From the NCBI GenBank assembly GCA_036365455.1, contig JAWQUS010000030.1:682001-746000 (forward strand): a DNA stretch of 64,000 bases, in the 5' to 3' direction. Within the stretch, counting starts at the first letter, position 1; every line of letters starts with the position of its first letter. A model generated the notes under the pieces. That model was not told the origin of the DNA. It did no database searches and saw only the letters and a list, made by a program, of their open reading frames with translations. Origin of the DNA: Macrosoma leucophasiata. Taxonomy: Eukaryota > Arthropoda > Insecta > Lepidoptera > Hedylidae. This document shows positions 51,238 to 61,683 of the stretch, piece after piece. The translations under genes and the position numbers were made by a program.

Positions 51238-52405
51238 GTTTGTTGGGTAGCGGAGTTCTTCTCGGTAGTGACTGCACTTGGCACTCTGCTAAGTGAATAA
51301 CTTTGGTCTTGATGAATAAGTTTTTCTTTTTCTTCATTTATCATCATTAAAGGAATTGAAAAATTTTGCGATTATAATGTTTTAACTAAGTAGCTTAAAT
51401 ACTAATTTTAATTTTCTATTAATATATGTTTTTGCTTTATATGTAATGGTTATGTAGCGGTCCAGCGCTACTGGTACCGCCATCTCTGAACGGACAGTGA
51501 AACTAAATCACGTTCCGTCAATATTTCTATAAACTTTGAATTTTAAATAATTAATTAAATAAATGTTATCTGTAAACATATAAAATTAGGTTATTAATTA
51601 TTGGTATAAATATATAATTAAATAAACTACACATATTTATACTTCTGATAGGTACTTTTATTTCGAACGAATCTCACTGACATTATCTGTAAGAGTTTTA
51701 GTATCTATATTATTGGGTGACCATTACGTGTAGTTTTGTGAGTGGTCGATTGGTTAACAATGGAATCGATCATACCACCATTCCATTGTTAGCTTAGAGT
51801 ATATAAAGGCTCACAACGAGCTCTCCGTCTCTTTTCTCTTCCTGACACCGGCCACTGTACTTCGAGCGCGGTACACGACGTCTACAGTTGTGGTACTCCA
51901 CCGTGCACTAGCCGCGTGTAGTTGTAATTAAATCTAACTAAAATATCTTGAAGAACCCCACCGGGGGTTCTTCATCAGCCGTTCTTCTTCAGCCTCCTAC
52001 TTAAGCCACGTTCTTCAGTCTACACTTCTTCTACTTTCTTCGGCGGTTGGAGATCAGCGCGCTGCTGAACTCCTAAAGCGCCCCGAAGAAGTGCCACGTG
52101 CAACGAGCCACCCACGGGCAACCGCCGCTTGACCACCGCGGCAGACCACGTGTGACCACGTGTTCGCACCCTGTTGCCAACCTCATTTCACCAGCGTTGC
52201 CCAGGACAGTATTAGTGCCATATCCAGTCTGGAGTCTGAAAGATGTGTATTGAACCACACCCTGTGTTAATTGAATAAATCATTTATATAGTTCCGCCTT
52301 TTTTCATTTGGGGTCGCCCCCGAGAGAACGGGAGGACTACAGTTATTCATATGTTTTGAAAGTATCTGTAAAGATCTATTCGAAATAAAAATATTTTCTA
52401 TTCTA
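51238..52405 (+). mobile_element. dispersed element (as at 36.2-36.7 kb) interrupted by a solo LTR
   Basis: 51,238-51,452 (GTTTGTTGGGTAGCGGAG to TATATGTAATGGTTA) and 52,346-52,405 (CATATGTTTTGAAAGTATCTG to TATTTTCTATTC) join into the same sequence as the minus strand of 36,171-36,500. Confidence 0.75.
51453..52341 (+). mobile_element. solo LTR, 889 bp, with 4-bp target duplication
   Basis: Begins TGTAGCGGTCCAGCGC and ends GGGAGGACTACA, i.e. TGTAG...CTACA inverted termini. GTTA flanks both sides (51,449-51,452; 52,342-52,345). A TATATAAAGG promoter element lies at about 51,800-51,809 and a GAATAAA polyadenylation signal near 52,273, giving U3-R-U5 order on the plus strand. An 11-bp hairpin (AACAATGGA.. 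/ ..TCCATTGTT) precedes the TATA box. Internal retrovirus-like genes are absent, as expected after LTR-LTR recombination. Gypsy or BEL/Pao is plausible; not resolved. Confidence 0.85.
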
Positions 52406-52525
52406 TTTTATTCTCAAAAAAGTATAGTAAATCATGTTGATGTTATAAAAATAACAAGTAATAGATTTTATTACTTCAAAAGTAAGCGGTAGGTAGTTGA
52501 TGAGCTATTCGGTCTTTCCCGTACG

Positions 52526-52665
52526 GGACAAATATTTGAATGGCTTACAGATATTTGTTTTGAGTCCGGGTGTTTGTGTATAACACATACGAGTGTGTAT
52601 AACGGCACCCATGACACAGGTTTGTTCCTATAGTGGGGCTGTGAGGAAAAGCTTACATTATTTAT
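52526..52665 (+). mobile_element. SINE-B body, 5'-truncated
   Basis: CGGGACAAATATTTGAATGG, CAGATATTTGTTTTGAGTC, AACGGCACCCATGACACAGG and GGGGCTGTGAGGAAAAGC. A small ACACATACGAGTGTGT palindrome has expanded near 52,580. Confidence 0.75.
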
Positions 52666-52971
52666 TTAATATATATTTAATATATCACAATACTCAATCT
52701 ATCGATACATCTAATTCGCATCTCTACGCCCAGTCAGAGCGCAAGTCAGCAATTTCCCGCAACGAGAGGTGATTTATTCCATAACTACAGGATCGCGTCA
52801 CTGCGCCCGTTCCATCCTGTTCCATCCCAATCGTGCCTCCACATACACTCACTTGTCGCTGGAACGAGAATGGACTTCCACTTTGTAACTTACGATTTCT
52901 ATTAACGCCCATCCTTTACTGATTGGTCGTTATTTTACTCATCATTAAAGATACTGGTTTTATTGTATTTT
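52666..52971. other. no recognisable gene
   Basis: A GC-richer patch (52,723-52,915) with short open frames on the minus strand but no domain or convincing splice sites. Confidence 0.35.
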
Positions 52972-53752
52972 AGGGTTCCGTATCCCAAAAGGAAAAAAAC
53001 CGGTCAAGTGCGTGTAGGGCTATGCACAGTGTAGGGTTCCGTATTTTTAGGTTTCAATAATATATTGAAAGAAATATATAAATAATATATTCCATGTAGT
53101 TGTTCAAAATTTTCGAGAAAATTACATTTGGTCGACTATTACTCGCAAACTTGTACGAGTGTGATAGTTTTCCTTTTAGTTTTGTTATATTAAGCTACTA
53201 TTGCCGTAATGTGTAATGTCTGTGTAATGTGCCGTAATTTCGGATGAAAGAGCACTGCTGTCTGAGATACATGCTTGTCGCTTAGTTCAGACGCAGATGC
53301 ACATTGTAATATTTGTGATATTTTTGTAGCAAATAAATGAATTTTATTATTTTTTATTATTATAATGTGTGAATGTGGGACACTTGACTCTAACGAAAAT
53401 TAGCACTTTAAAGCTTAATAAGTCACGAACCGTTAACTAAATCGGAAAATGATATTAGCCCTCCCCTAATATTTTTGAAAGACTTATCCAACGATACCCC
53501 ACACTATACAGAAAACGAAAAATAAAAAATATATATATGCGTTACATGTAGGGGAGGTACACAAAACATTTTTTTTTCATGTTTTAATTCTACCACTTAG
53601 ACGGCGTGAATAAGGTGTATACTTATGCCAAATTCCAAGTTTCTAATACCAATAGTTTTTGCCCTAAACCGCGGACGGGCAGACAGACAGATAGACAGAC
53701 AGACGGACATGGCGAAACTATAAGGGTTCCTTGTTCACTACGGAACCCTACT
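52972..53752 (+). mobile_element. CCGG-family element, long copy
   Basis: Contains AAACCGGTCAAGTGCGTG, CATTTGGTCGACTATTACTC, ACACTTGACTCTAACGAAAA, AAGGTGTATACTTATGCC, a CAGACAGACAGACGGACATGG run and CTACGGAACCCTAC. It aligns with 58,958-59,530 throughout except for a nested LINE tail. No coding frame. Confidence 0.7.
53215..53362 (+). mobile_element. nested LINE tail with 8-bp target duplication
   Basis: Absent from the sister copy at ~59,110. It ends GCAAATAAATGAATTTTATT with an (ATT)n tail and is flanked by TAATGTGT at 53,207-53,214 and 53,363-53,370. LINE family unknown. Confidence 0.75.
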
Positions 53753-53969
53753 ACTACTGTCATCCTGTATGTATACCTTCGATGTATGTACACACACATG
53801 TTTATGCAAATAAATATTATCTTATCTTATCGTGTAACACTTATTACCCTCACAAAAATCTATACCAATAAATAAAGTTGGAGTGTCTGTTTGTAATATT
53901 AAAATAACCGCTTTTTACTAAATGCATATGTATGTATACACGATACATATACCAATACAACATTTTTTA

Positions 53970-54402
53970 CAATTTTTGTCTGTCTTTTTGTTCCCGCTAA
54001 TCTCGAGAACGGCTTAGCCGATTTCGACGGGACTTTCACTGGCAGATAGCTTATGTAATAAGAAGTAACTTAGGCTACTTTTATTCATACATCTATACAT
54101 ACACACATACATACAAACCTACATACAAGTAAAAAGAATTGGAGTGTCTCCGACTTTGACGGGACTTTCACGGACAGGTAGCTGTTGTAATAAGGAGTAA
54201 CTTAGGCTACTTTTATCCATACATCTATACATACATACAAACAAATGGCTCTACCAATTTTGACGGGACTTTCACCGGCAGATAGCTGATGTAATATGAA
54301 GTAACTTAGGCTACTTTTATACTAGCTGCACCCACGATTTCGTCCGAGATACTGAACAATCATATTTTTTCTCACGTGGACGAAGTCGCGGGCACAGCTA
54401 GT
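53970..54402 (-). mobile_element. hairpin-headed repeat with three core units
   Basis: Minus orientation: head hairpin at 54,324-54,402, then cores with GAAGTAACTTAGGCTACTTT-type strings ending near 54,319, 54,217 and 54,082, separated by CATACATACA spacers, and the GTCTGTC tail at 53,980. Same family as 23,430 and 33,243. Confidence 0.75.
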
Positions 54403-54419
54403 AAAAAATAAAAATGTAG

Positions 54420-54744
54420 TATTGACAACTTCCTTCATCAATTCAACCAAAAAGAATCTATAGCACACCCCATTCATTCGCCATACCCGATTGACTGCAT
54501 CCCCAGTATCGTCGTTTCTATTATGCATTATGATAAAGTACGTGTGCAGCGGCAATAAATTATGTTCACGACTACAAAACCGGAATGGAGGCGACAGATT
54601 CACTGCGGAGTTGGCGACGTGCCCTGTTACCTACTGCGATAAAACTGCAGTTTTGTGTGCTATTTTATTGCACGTTTACAGACAGGGAAGTCAGCTTTTA
54701 TTTTGCGATGCGTTTTAACTCATACTTTTTTGTTGGGCAGATAT
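54420..54744. other. no recognisable gene
   Basis: Short frames only; GATAAAACTGCAGTTTTGTG is a small palindrome near 54,642. No family recognised. Confidence 0.35.
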
Positions 54745-54878
54745 TTTTTTATGTAATGAAAGCGGCAAACAAGCATGCAGTTCAGATTAATGTTAAGTGA
54801 TGACTGCAGCCCATAGACACCCACACAAAGACTCTTCGTGGGCTCCGTGGCCCGACACGCACTTGACCGGTTTTTTTT
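54745..54878 (-). mobile_element. SINE-A 3' fragment joined to a CCGG-family end
   Basis: SINE-A from the T-run to CACACAAAGACTCTTCG (54,745-54,832), then GGCCCGACACGCACTTGACC with a T-run (54,848-54,878), the inverted end of the CCGG family. Confidence 0.72.
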
Positions 54879-54879
54879 A

Positions 54880-55406
54880 GTCTGGACTTATATAGGAGGC
54901 TCGTCTCCGGACGCTGTCGGCGAGCGCAGAAGGCACTCCAGCCTAAGCAAAAAAGTATTCAAGCTTAAATTAACACTACAATTCAATTTTTAAAGGACTG
55001 GATCATACGATTTCGAGTTCTGGGTTTCTACTATATGAAAATGTCATTATAACAAACACTTCACTACAAATTGAAGACTTCAGAAATAAACGATGAAACA
55101 AATGAATCAGTAACTAACGTATATTTTTTGCAAAGACTGCAACACGAAAATCAAATCTAACCCAGCGTCAGTCACACTATAATTGAAAGGGTTCCGTGTC
55201 AAAATATGAAGGTTTCATATCAACAATATTTTATGACCGATCCGTTGAGACGTAGACGATATTTGATTACGGCCGAATGGACTACGGTCCATTATTTTTG
55301 GTCCGTTCAGACTAAGTACCATCATATCGTTCCCCACTTTCCGCTTAATATCATTTAACTAACATAATTCTTCGGAAAATAACGTAATCAATTCACTATT
55401 TACCTT
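54880..55406. other. no recognisable gene
   Basis: AT-rich; AGGGTTCCGTGTCAAAATATG near 55,190 is another CCGG-tail-like phrase. Confidence 0.35.
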
Positions 55407-55449
55407 TCTTTATGTAAAGTAGGTGGTAAACAAGTTTGCAGTTCACATT
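55407..55449 (-). mobile_element. SINE-A-related 3' scrap
   Basis: TTTCTTTATGTAAAGTAGG, GTAAACAAGTTTGCAGTTCAC. Fragment only. Confidence 0.45.
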
Positions 55450-55584
55450 TAAAAAAATCGTGGATATAAATAATTGAGATTGGTTTAAAAGGACAGGGTC
55501 CACGTTGGGCCCGCACCTTGGACACTATAATATCAAAAGATAGAGAAAAATACGTAGAATCATACATACTATACAATACATACT

Positions 55585-55875
55585 ACTGGTGGTAGAGCTC
55601 CAGTGACGGAGCTAGCGGGCGTAGGCACCACCGCATTACCTAATATACTTGCCGCTAAATGGTAGTGTTCAGCACTATCATGTTCCGGTCAGGTGGTAAT
55701 GTACGGCCCTGTAATTTCCGGCTCAGAGGCATAACATCTTAGGCCTCAGGAGTGGTAACGCATCTGCATTTTGACCTCGGTCTTTGTGTAATTGTCTATA
55801 GGCTGCAGTCATCACTTAACATCAATGTGAACTGCATGCTTGTTTGCCACATCCATAACATAAAAGAAAAAAAAA
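55585..55875 (+). mobile_element. SINE-A copy
   Basis: Full length from ACTGGTGGTAGAGCTCCAG to the A-rich tail at 55,875. Subfamily a. CATACATACTATACAATAC precedes it. Confidence 0.9.
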
Positions 55876-56305
55876 TCATGGAAAAATACTCAAAAAATAA
55901 TTTGAATCGTTGTTTTTTTCTAGGAAATATTTTATTTAATGTAATTTTTGTATGACGACAATATGTCACCATATTGCTACTATGACATTCTTGTTTTTGA
56001 AATATACTTCCGACAATGAATTGAAAGTATATTAAATGATTTGAATAGCTGGGAATGATTTAGTATTTTATGCTTCTTCTCTCAATATAGTGTACAAAGT
56101 GCGGGCCCAAGCTCCATACACTTTTCTCCCTTATTCTCTTTTGTTTTGGAATTAACTTTTTCTTTCTTCTTTCTTTCTTTCTAAATAACACCCACACTAA
56201 AGCGTCACTTAAATTTAGATCATCTCTTTTCATATACTTCCATCCACTCAATTCATTATAAAAAGGTATCGCCGCAAATAGAATGGAGATCTTAATGAGT
56301 GTCAA

Positions 56306-56415
56306 AAAAAAAACGTAACTTCACGCCTGTAATCCCCGAAGGGGTAGGCAGAGGAAAATGCATGCATTGACGCATACACACAAACACCCACGATTCGCCG
56401 GTTACGTTTTGACCC
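56306..56415 (-). mobile_element. SINE-C, 5'-truncated, 11-bp target duplication
   Basis: AACGTAACTTCACGCCTG to GCCGGTTACGTTTTGACCC, flanked by ATGAGTGTCAA at 56,295-56,305 and 56,416-56,426. Direct proof that SINE-C fragments of 110 bp insert as retroposons. Confidence 0.88.
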
Positions 56416-56465
56416 ATGAGTGTCAAGTTCTATGCAAAACCTATTATAAACAAGTATTAAACTCT

Positions 56466-56727
56466 AACGTAACTTCACGCATATATGCAAACACCCACGA
56501 TTCGCCGGTTTCGTTTTGGCTCATGTAACAGGTGCAAGCCTGTTGACATCTCCGGGCACATGACTAAATTTCAAGGTACTGGGAAAATTCCAGAAAAGGG
56601 AAAAATCCTAATAGAACCAGAGATAGGACTTTATACCATTATCTCTCTTAACCCCTTACCCGGGAATCGAACCCAGGACCTCAGCGTAGTAGTAGTGGCC
56701 TGCTAACGCTAGGCTACCGAGGCAGTA
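56466..56727 (-). mobile_element. SINE-C copy, nearly full length
   Basis: Head at the right on the minus strand (CTGCCTCGGTAGCCTAGCG; GGTCCTGGGTTCGATTCCCG), body through GATAATGGTATAAAGTCC, TTTTCTGGAATTTTCC and CAACAGGCTTGCACC, to GTGAAGTTACG at the left. The CCCCGAAGGGG block is deleted. Best reference copy of the family here. Confidence 0.82.
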
Positions 56728-57075
56728 AATTTATTAAACTCTATTTCTTTGCTTTATTGAATAGCTGTAACAATTGGTATTACTCAAAAATTTGAGATCT
56801 TAAACTAAGTTAGATTTGTATTAGCCTAGTTTTTATCAGTGTGTTGAGATAGTCTCAAGTATTAACGTCAAATAGGTTTTGATTATGGAGGGGTCAGAAG
56901 CGGCACCAAGTGGTTCGTGTAATATTACATTCGGCGCTCATCACCCAGTTCCTTTTCTCGAACTTGGCTTGATTCACTGCCGCGTAGCTAGTTAAGTACA
57001 AAGTTTTCCTTCCACGTATTCGTACCTAATGATTTTTATGTATGTAACAGACATGTGGGTAAGCGGAGATCGAGT

Positions 57076-57548
57076 GCTTTTTTATGTAAAGATGATGGCA
57101 AAAAAGCATGCAAATCTCATTGATGGTAAGTGATAACTGCAGCCTTTAGACATCAAAAAAACCTTTCACTGGTGGTAGAGCTCCAGTAACGGAGCTCGCG
57201 GGCGTAGGCACCACCGCATTACCTAATATACTTGCCGCTAAATGGTAGTGTTCAGCACTATCGTGTTTCGGTCAGGTGGTAATGTACGGCCTTGTAATTT
57301 CCGGCACAGAGGCATAACACCTAATGCCTGAGGAGTGGTAGCGCATCTGCATTTTGACCTCTGGTCATAGTGTGAGTGTTTATAGGCTGCAGTCATCACT
57401 TAACATCTATGTGAACTGCATGCTTGTTTGCCACTTTTATTATATAAAAAAAAAAACCTAAAATCAAAATGCAGATGCATTACCATCCCTGAGATCTAAG
57501 TTATTACGTCTCTGTGAAGTTATTACGGGGCCATACGATGCTTAGTAA
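57076..57548 (-). mobile_element. old SINE-A relative split by a young SINE-A
   Basis: Left part TTTTTTATGTAAAGATGATGG to GACATCAAAAAAACC and right part CAAAATGCAGATGCATTACC to GGGGCCATACG belong to one old minus-strand copy. Confidence 0.7.
57168..57456 (+). mobile_element. SINE-A copy, subfamily b, nested
   Basis: ACTGGTGGTAGAGCTCCAG to an A-run at 57,456. AAAAAAACCT occurs before (57,155-57,164) and after the tail (to 57,459), a probable target duplication. CTGGTCATAGTGTGAG and CCTAATGCCTGAGG are subfamily b marks. Confidence 0.87.
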
Positions 57549-57825
57549 CAATCTGATATAACCCAATCAGAAACCTAAAAAAGTATCAAATAAACTTTTT
57601 ATTCGGCTGTCCTGCATGTTGAACTAAAACCGACAGCCGTCGAAGCCTTAAAAACAACAAAATATATTATTATAGCGCTATCCGAACGTTACCGTTTCAA
57701 AAATACAGTAACTATTGCAAACTTGATTGTTCTAAAATTAAAAAAACTACGAAGTGATGATGTCGTATCTAGTAACGTCTGAGTGAGAGAGCTTCAATGT
57801 TCGAATACTTATAGCGCATAGCTTT

Positions 57826-58126
57826 TTTACTGATAACTCCAGTGTCGGAGCTCTCGGGCCTAGGCTCCACCGTATTACCTAATCTACTTACCGCTAAATG
57901 GTAGAGTTAACCGCTATCGAGTTCCGGTCAGGAAGTAATTTACGGCCCTGTAATTGTTACCAGCCCTAAGGCCTTAATTATCTCTGTGATAGTTAATACA
58001 AACAAACATTACCATCTAACCGAAAAATGATAGGGATGAACACTACCATTTGGCGGCAGAAGGAATAGGTAATGCAGTGGTACCTACGCCTGCGAGGCTC
58101 TACACTGGAATTTGATCACCAAAAAT
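57826..58126. mobile_element. two SINE-A 5' halves in inverted orientation
   Basis: Plus-strand half ACTGATAACTCCAGTGTCGG to CGGCCCTGTAATTG (57,826-57,957) is followed by a minus-strand half ATTACCATCTAACCG to GGTACCTACGCCTGCG (58,008-58,120). Joined tail to tail, they could pair over most of their length. Confidence 0.65.
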
Positions 58127-58147
58127 TTTATCATATACAAAATAAAA

Positions 58148-58396
58148 TAAAAGTTTCCGTGCTTCGGAGGGCACGTTAAGCCGTCGGTCCCGGTTGCTAT
58201 CGTTAAACCTTGTCTGAGGCCTTATGGGCGGTTTGAAAACATCTGACAGCGGGTTGGCCACTAACCCACCCACCTCCACTAATCCGCATTGGAGCAGCGT
58301 GGTGGAGTTAGCTCCAGGCCTCCGCCAAAAAGGGGAGAGACTCGTGCCCAGCAGTGGGACGTATTATGGGTTGCCATTATTATTATTATTATTAAA
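58148..58396 (+). mobile_element. LINE-ATT tail with (ATT)n end
   Basis: AAGTTTCCGTGCTTCGGAGG, GGCCTTATGGGCGGTTTG, TCCGCATTGGAGCAGCG, CAGCAGTGGGACGTATTATG and GGGTTGCCATTATTATTATT. The intact tail fixes the family's 3' end. Confidence 0.78.
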
Positions 58397-58957
58397 TAAA
58401 ATTGACCAAATTTTACATATCTAAAAAAAATATGTAAATAGTTCTTCATCTCTAAATTTCAGAAATATTTGAAAGATGTCTTTAGTTCTGGATTAATGAT
58501 AACATAGAAAAAAAATAATTGTACCGATTGTACGGGACCTTCTACAAACGAGACTGACACGTGCTTATCATTAAGGACATATTTTCTCTTATCGCTTTAA
58601 TGCTCCAAGCTCAGGCTTAGCCACTGTGCCAGTAAATGAATCAAAATGTATAATAATATCCGAAACTCACACACCTTATGTAAACACGCATTTAAGCTAC
58701 CTTTTTCCGATGAAACCGAGGGTGACCCAAGCGTAAATCGCGCTACAGCTAATGCATATTAATATGATTAATTAGACGCCAAATGGCGTTTCCCGACGTG
58801 GGGCAGAGAGCTGCAGCATTGCAGCGGTTGATTATGCAAAGGACAGATTATGGTAATTAGACGATTCTTTGAACCTATTCGTATATTAATTCTGTAGGGA
58901 AAGTGTAGGGATAGTGTAGGGAAGTTTGGTCAATGTATTTACACGATTACCTAAATT
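58397..58957. other. no recognisable gene
   Basis: AT-rich sequence; ACGCCAAATGGCGT near 58,769 is a short palindrome. Nothing else supported. Confidence 0.4.
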
Positions 58958-59530
58958 AAAAAAACCGGTCAAGTGCGTGTTGAGCCACGCGCAGTTTAGG
59001 GTTCAAGCAAAATTCATTTGGTCGACTATTACTCGCGAACTTGTAAAGCCAACTTAAGTGTGATCGTTTTCCTTTTCATTTCGTTATATTTAGCTACTAT
59101 TGTCGTAACGTTTGAATTTCTGTCAACAACCGTTTAGTTGGTAGAGGGGGGTACACTTGACTCTAACGAAAATTGGCATTTCAAAGCTTAATAAGTCACG
59201 AATAGTTAACTTAATCGAAAAATGATATTTGCACACCCGTAACATTTTTGAAAGACCTATCCAATGATATCCCACACTATACAGAAAACAAAAAAAAAAA
59301 TATCCGCGCGTCACATAACACAAGGTACCCCACTTTTTTTTTCATGTTTTTATTCTACCACTTTATCGGCCTAATTAAGGTGTATGCTTGTGCCAAATTT
59401 CAAATCTCTAGTATCAATAGTTTTTGCACTAACTTGATGACGGACAGATAGACAGATAGAGAGACAGACAGACAGACAGACGGACATGGCGAAACTATAA
59501 GGGTTTCTTGTTTACCACGGAACCCTAAAA
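58958..59530 (+). mobile_element. CCGG-family element, long copy
   Basis: AAAAACCGGTCAAGTGCGTG, GAGCCACGCGCAG, TTGGTCGACTATTACTCGCG, CTTGACTCTAACGAAAATTGG, AAGGTGTATGCTTGTGCC, (CAGA)n and CCACGGAACCCTAAAAATG. About 570 bp, no coding frame. It serves as the empty site for the LINE tail nested in 52,972-53,752. Confidence 0.72.
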
Positions 59531-59536
59531 ATGATT

Positions 59537-59780
59537 GTATAGGTCGCGCCACGTAAAAAGAACGCTGGAAGAAAGTAGAAGGGATGTGTTCGCGCATCGG
59601 TACACTCGCGCACGAAAGTACTAGCCCTATTTGTTTATTTTTGATCTAGCTTTCGCTTGCGGTTTCATGTATTGGTAGGCAGATTGAAAACTATATTACA
59701 TAGAATAACATAAAATGAAATAAAAACACATGACGCGCAGCTTGACCGCCAGCGTTCTTTTTACGTGGCGCGACCTATAC
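59537..59780. mobile_element. 244-bp TIR element with perfect 32-bp ends
   Basis: The 32 bases at 59,537-59,568 (GTATAGGTCGCGCCACGTAA first) are exactly inverted at 59,749-59,780. A TATA at each end could be TA target plus TA terminus. The interior is AT-rich without a frame. Perfect ends imply recent mobility or a recent inverted duplication; superfamily not assigned. Confidence 0.85.
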
Positions 59781-60365
59781 CTACCTGGTTCAGAGTCGCG
59801 GTTGGTGCCGTCACTCCGCGCGTACAGTTGTGTTTCTGGTGTACCAATAGTATTACTTTTGCGTCGCCGTTTCAATCTGGTCTGTCAAGCTTATTGCATC
59901 TTTGAAACTAGTAAAACTGTTGACTACCTATATTAACTTATGCCAGAAATTGACTTTGAAAGCAGAGATAAAGAAACAAAAAAATGAAGTCCTAATTTTT
60001 TTTTTTTTGCAAAATTCTACGTGAAATTTCAAAAACGATTATAGTGTCCATTGTAAAATAAAGGAAAACCAAGCCAAACCATTATTTATCGATGTCAAGT
60101 TTCTTTCCTTCTTCTTTCTTAATTTTGTGCTCAATTCATAGATTTCAATTAAAATAACATTGCATTAATGATTAAAATTAAAATTGCTCACCACGTGAAC
60201 TTGAATCGCTAAAATCCTAAAGCGTTGCAACTTGAATATTTTTTTCACAGAATTTATTACCAAAAATAAAAATCTGAATATTTCAATATCATAGCAAGGT
60301 GCATCTTTGCAAAAACATTACCGAGTCACGTGCGCCGTACACCGTACAATACGCGCGCTGTGTCC
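59781..60365. other. no recognisable gene
   Basis: Short frames (for example RDLYLPGSESRLVPSLRA starting inside the TIR element) without domains. AT-rich afterwards. Confidence 0.35.
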
Positions 60366-60576
60366 ACCACACTAAATAAAGAGGGATGACCGGCACACTG
60401 AAATAATTGCTGATGCGTGACTACACCGCGAAAGAATATAGTCAGGTGGAGTTAAAAGCTTTTGAGGATATTTTCAACTTAATTTGCCTTTGTAACAACA
60501 ATAGTAAGCTTAATAGCGAAATATGGGTGAATATATCAATATATAATTATCCAACTATTACTAGTTTATATATTCT

Positions 60577-60606
60577 ATTATACTCTTGTTTACACAAGAG
60601 TATAAT
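60577..60606. repeat. 13-bp perfect hairpin, 4-nt loop
   Basis: ATTATACTCTTGT (60,577-60,589), loop TTAC, ACAAGAGTATAAT (60,594-60,606). Confidence 0.75.
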
Positions 60607-60908
60607 ATCCTCTGAACCTATAAATCTCTTTTTTTAAGTCTGTATTAGGAGTTCAATTGTAACCGTCGGCGCGCGCGCATCGTACTCGTACTTATCGCTA
60701 AATTTGACTTTCTACCCACGACATGAATCCGTGTATAAGCTGGTGGAGGAGCATCGAGTGCTGTCAGCAGTCAAGGTACGTGTGTGCATTGTGTTTACTG
60801 CTGCCTATTTACAAAATCATAGTTAAATCGTGTGACTACCTGTCTGTCCCCTGAAGTACCAGCCTCCTCGGTGTGGGATTCTAGATTTTTTGGTTGTTAT
60901 AGGCTACA

Positions 60909-61204
60909 TTTTTTTTATGTTATAAAAGTGGCAAACAAGCGTTCACATTGATGTTAAGTGATGACTGCAGCCTATAGGCTAGGTGTCTATAGACACCCAC
61001 ACAATGACCAGAGGTCAAAATTCAGATGCGCTGCCACTCCCGAGGCATTAGGTGTTATGCCTCTGTGCCGGAAATTACAGAGCCGTACATTACCATCTGA
61101 CCGGAACACGATAGTGCTGAACACTACCATTTAGCGGCAAGTATATTAGGTAATGCGATGGTGCCTACGCCCGCAAGCTCCGTCACTGGAGCTCTACCAC
61201 CAGT
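60909..61204 (-). mobile_element. SINE-A copy, subfamily b, with small fold-back
   Basis: Full length. GCATGCA before GTTCACATTG is deleted, and GCCTATAGGC plus GGTGTCTATAGACACC at about 60,970-60,997 form palindromes not present in other copies. Confidence 0.87.
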
Positions 61205-61683
61205 AAATAGTAAGTACCAAAAGTATATGCTACAGTGTTCATTTATCTTCAATGTGAACTGTATATGTTTGGAACACAAATTTCTAGCTCTCAAAATGTA
61301 GTAGTAGGGCTTGCTAAAACATCATTGAGTTTAGTATGTATGTATGTATCTTCACGCCAGGTCCCTAACGGGGTAGGCAGAGTGTGGAGCGCCAGATATT
61401 CCGGTCCTGACACACCTCCCGTGCCTTATCTAGTTTGTTGAGTTTAGTGCCTTAAATAAAGGTAGAGGACCGGCACACGGATGTTATCGATGCATTACCA
61501 ACATCGGAGCGAATATTAACTTAGGTGGTTAAAAGCTTTTGGAGGGACTCTAAAGGCTCGGGCAATGCCAACAAATGCTTTGTATGATGAGCGAGTGTAT
61601 AAACAGATAAATATGTATTACCATACGCATATCTTCAGGTTTGAAAGTTGCGTAATCAGACGCGGTATTATTGGTAGATAGAA

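Larger units (their letters stand above)
60366..61560 (+). repeat. degenerate direct repeat (60,366-60,480 and 61,446-61,560)
   Basis: TAAATAAAG, GACCGGCACAC, GATGCGTGACTACACCG / GATGCATTACCAACATCGG and GTTAAAAGCTTTTGGAGG-type words recur in order about 1,080 bp apart. A SINE-A sits between. Also here, a donor-like AAG|GTACGTG at 60,776 follows an open stretch (LVEEHRVLSAVK) but no acceptor or partner exon is convincing. Confidence 0.5.

Noticed and set aside
60716..60776. Terminal or internal exon ending at AAG|GTACGTG
   Set aside because: A donor-like site follows an open stretch, but no acceptor, start context or partner exon is convincing; kept only as a remark.
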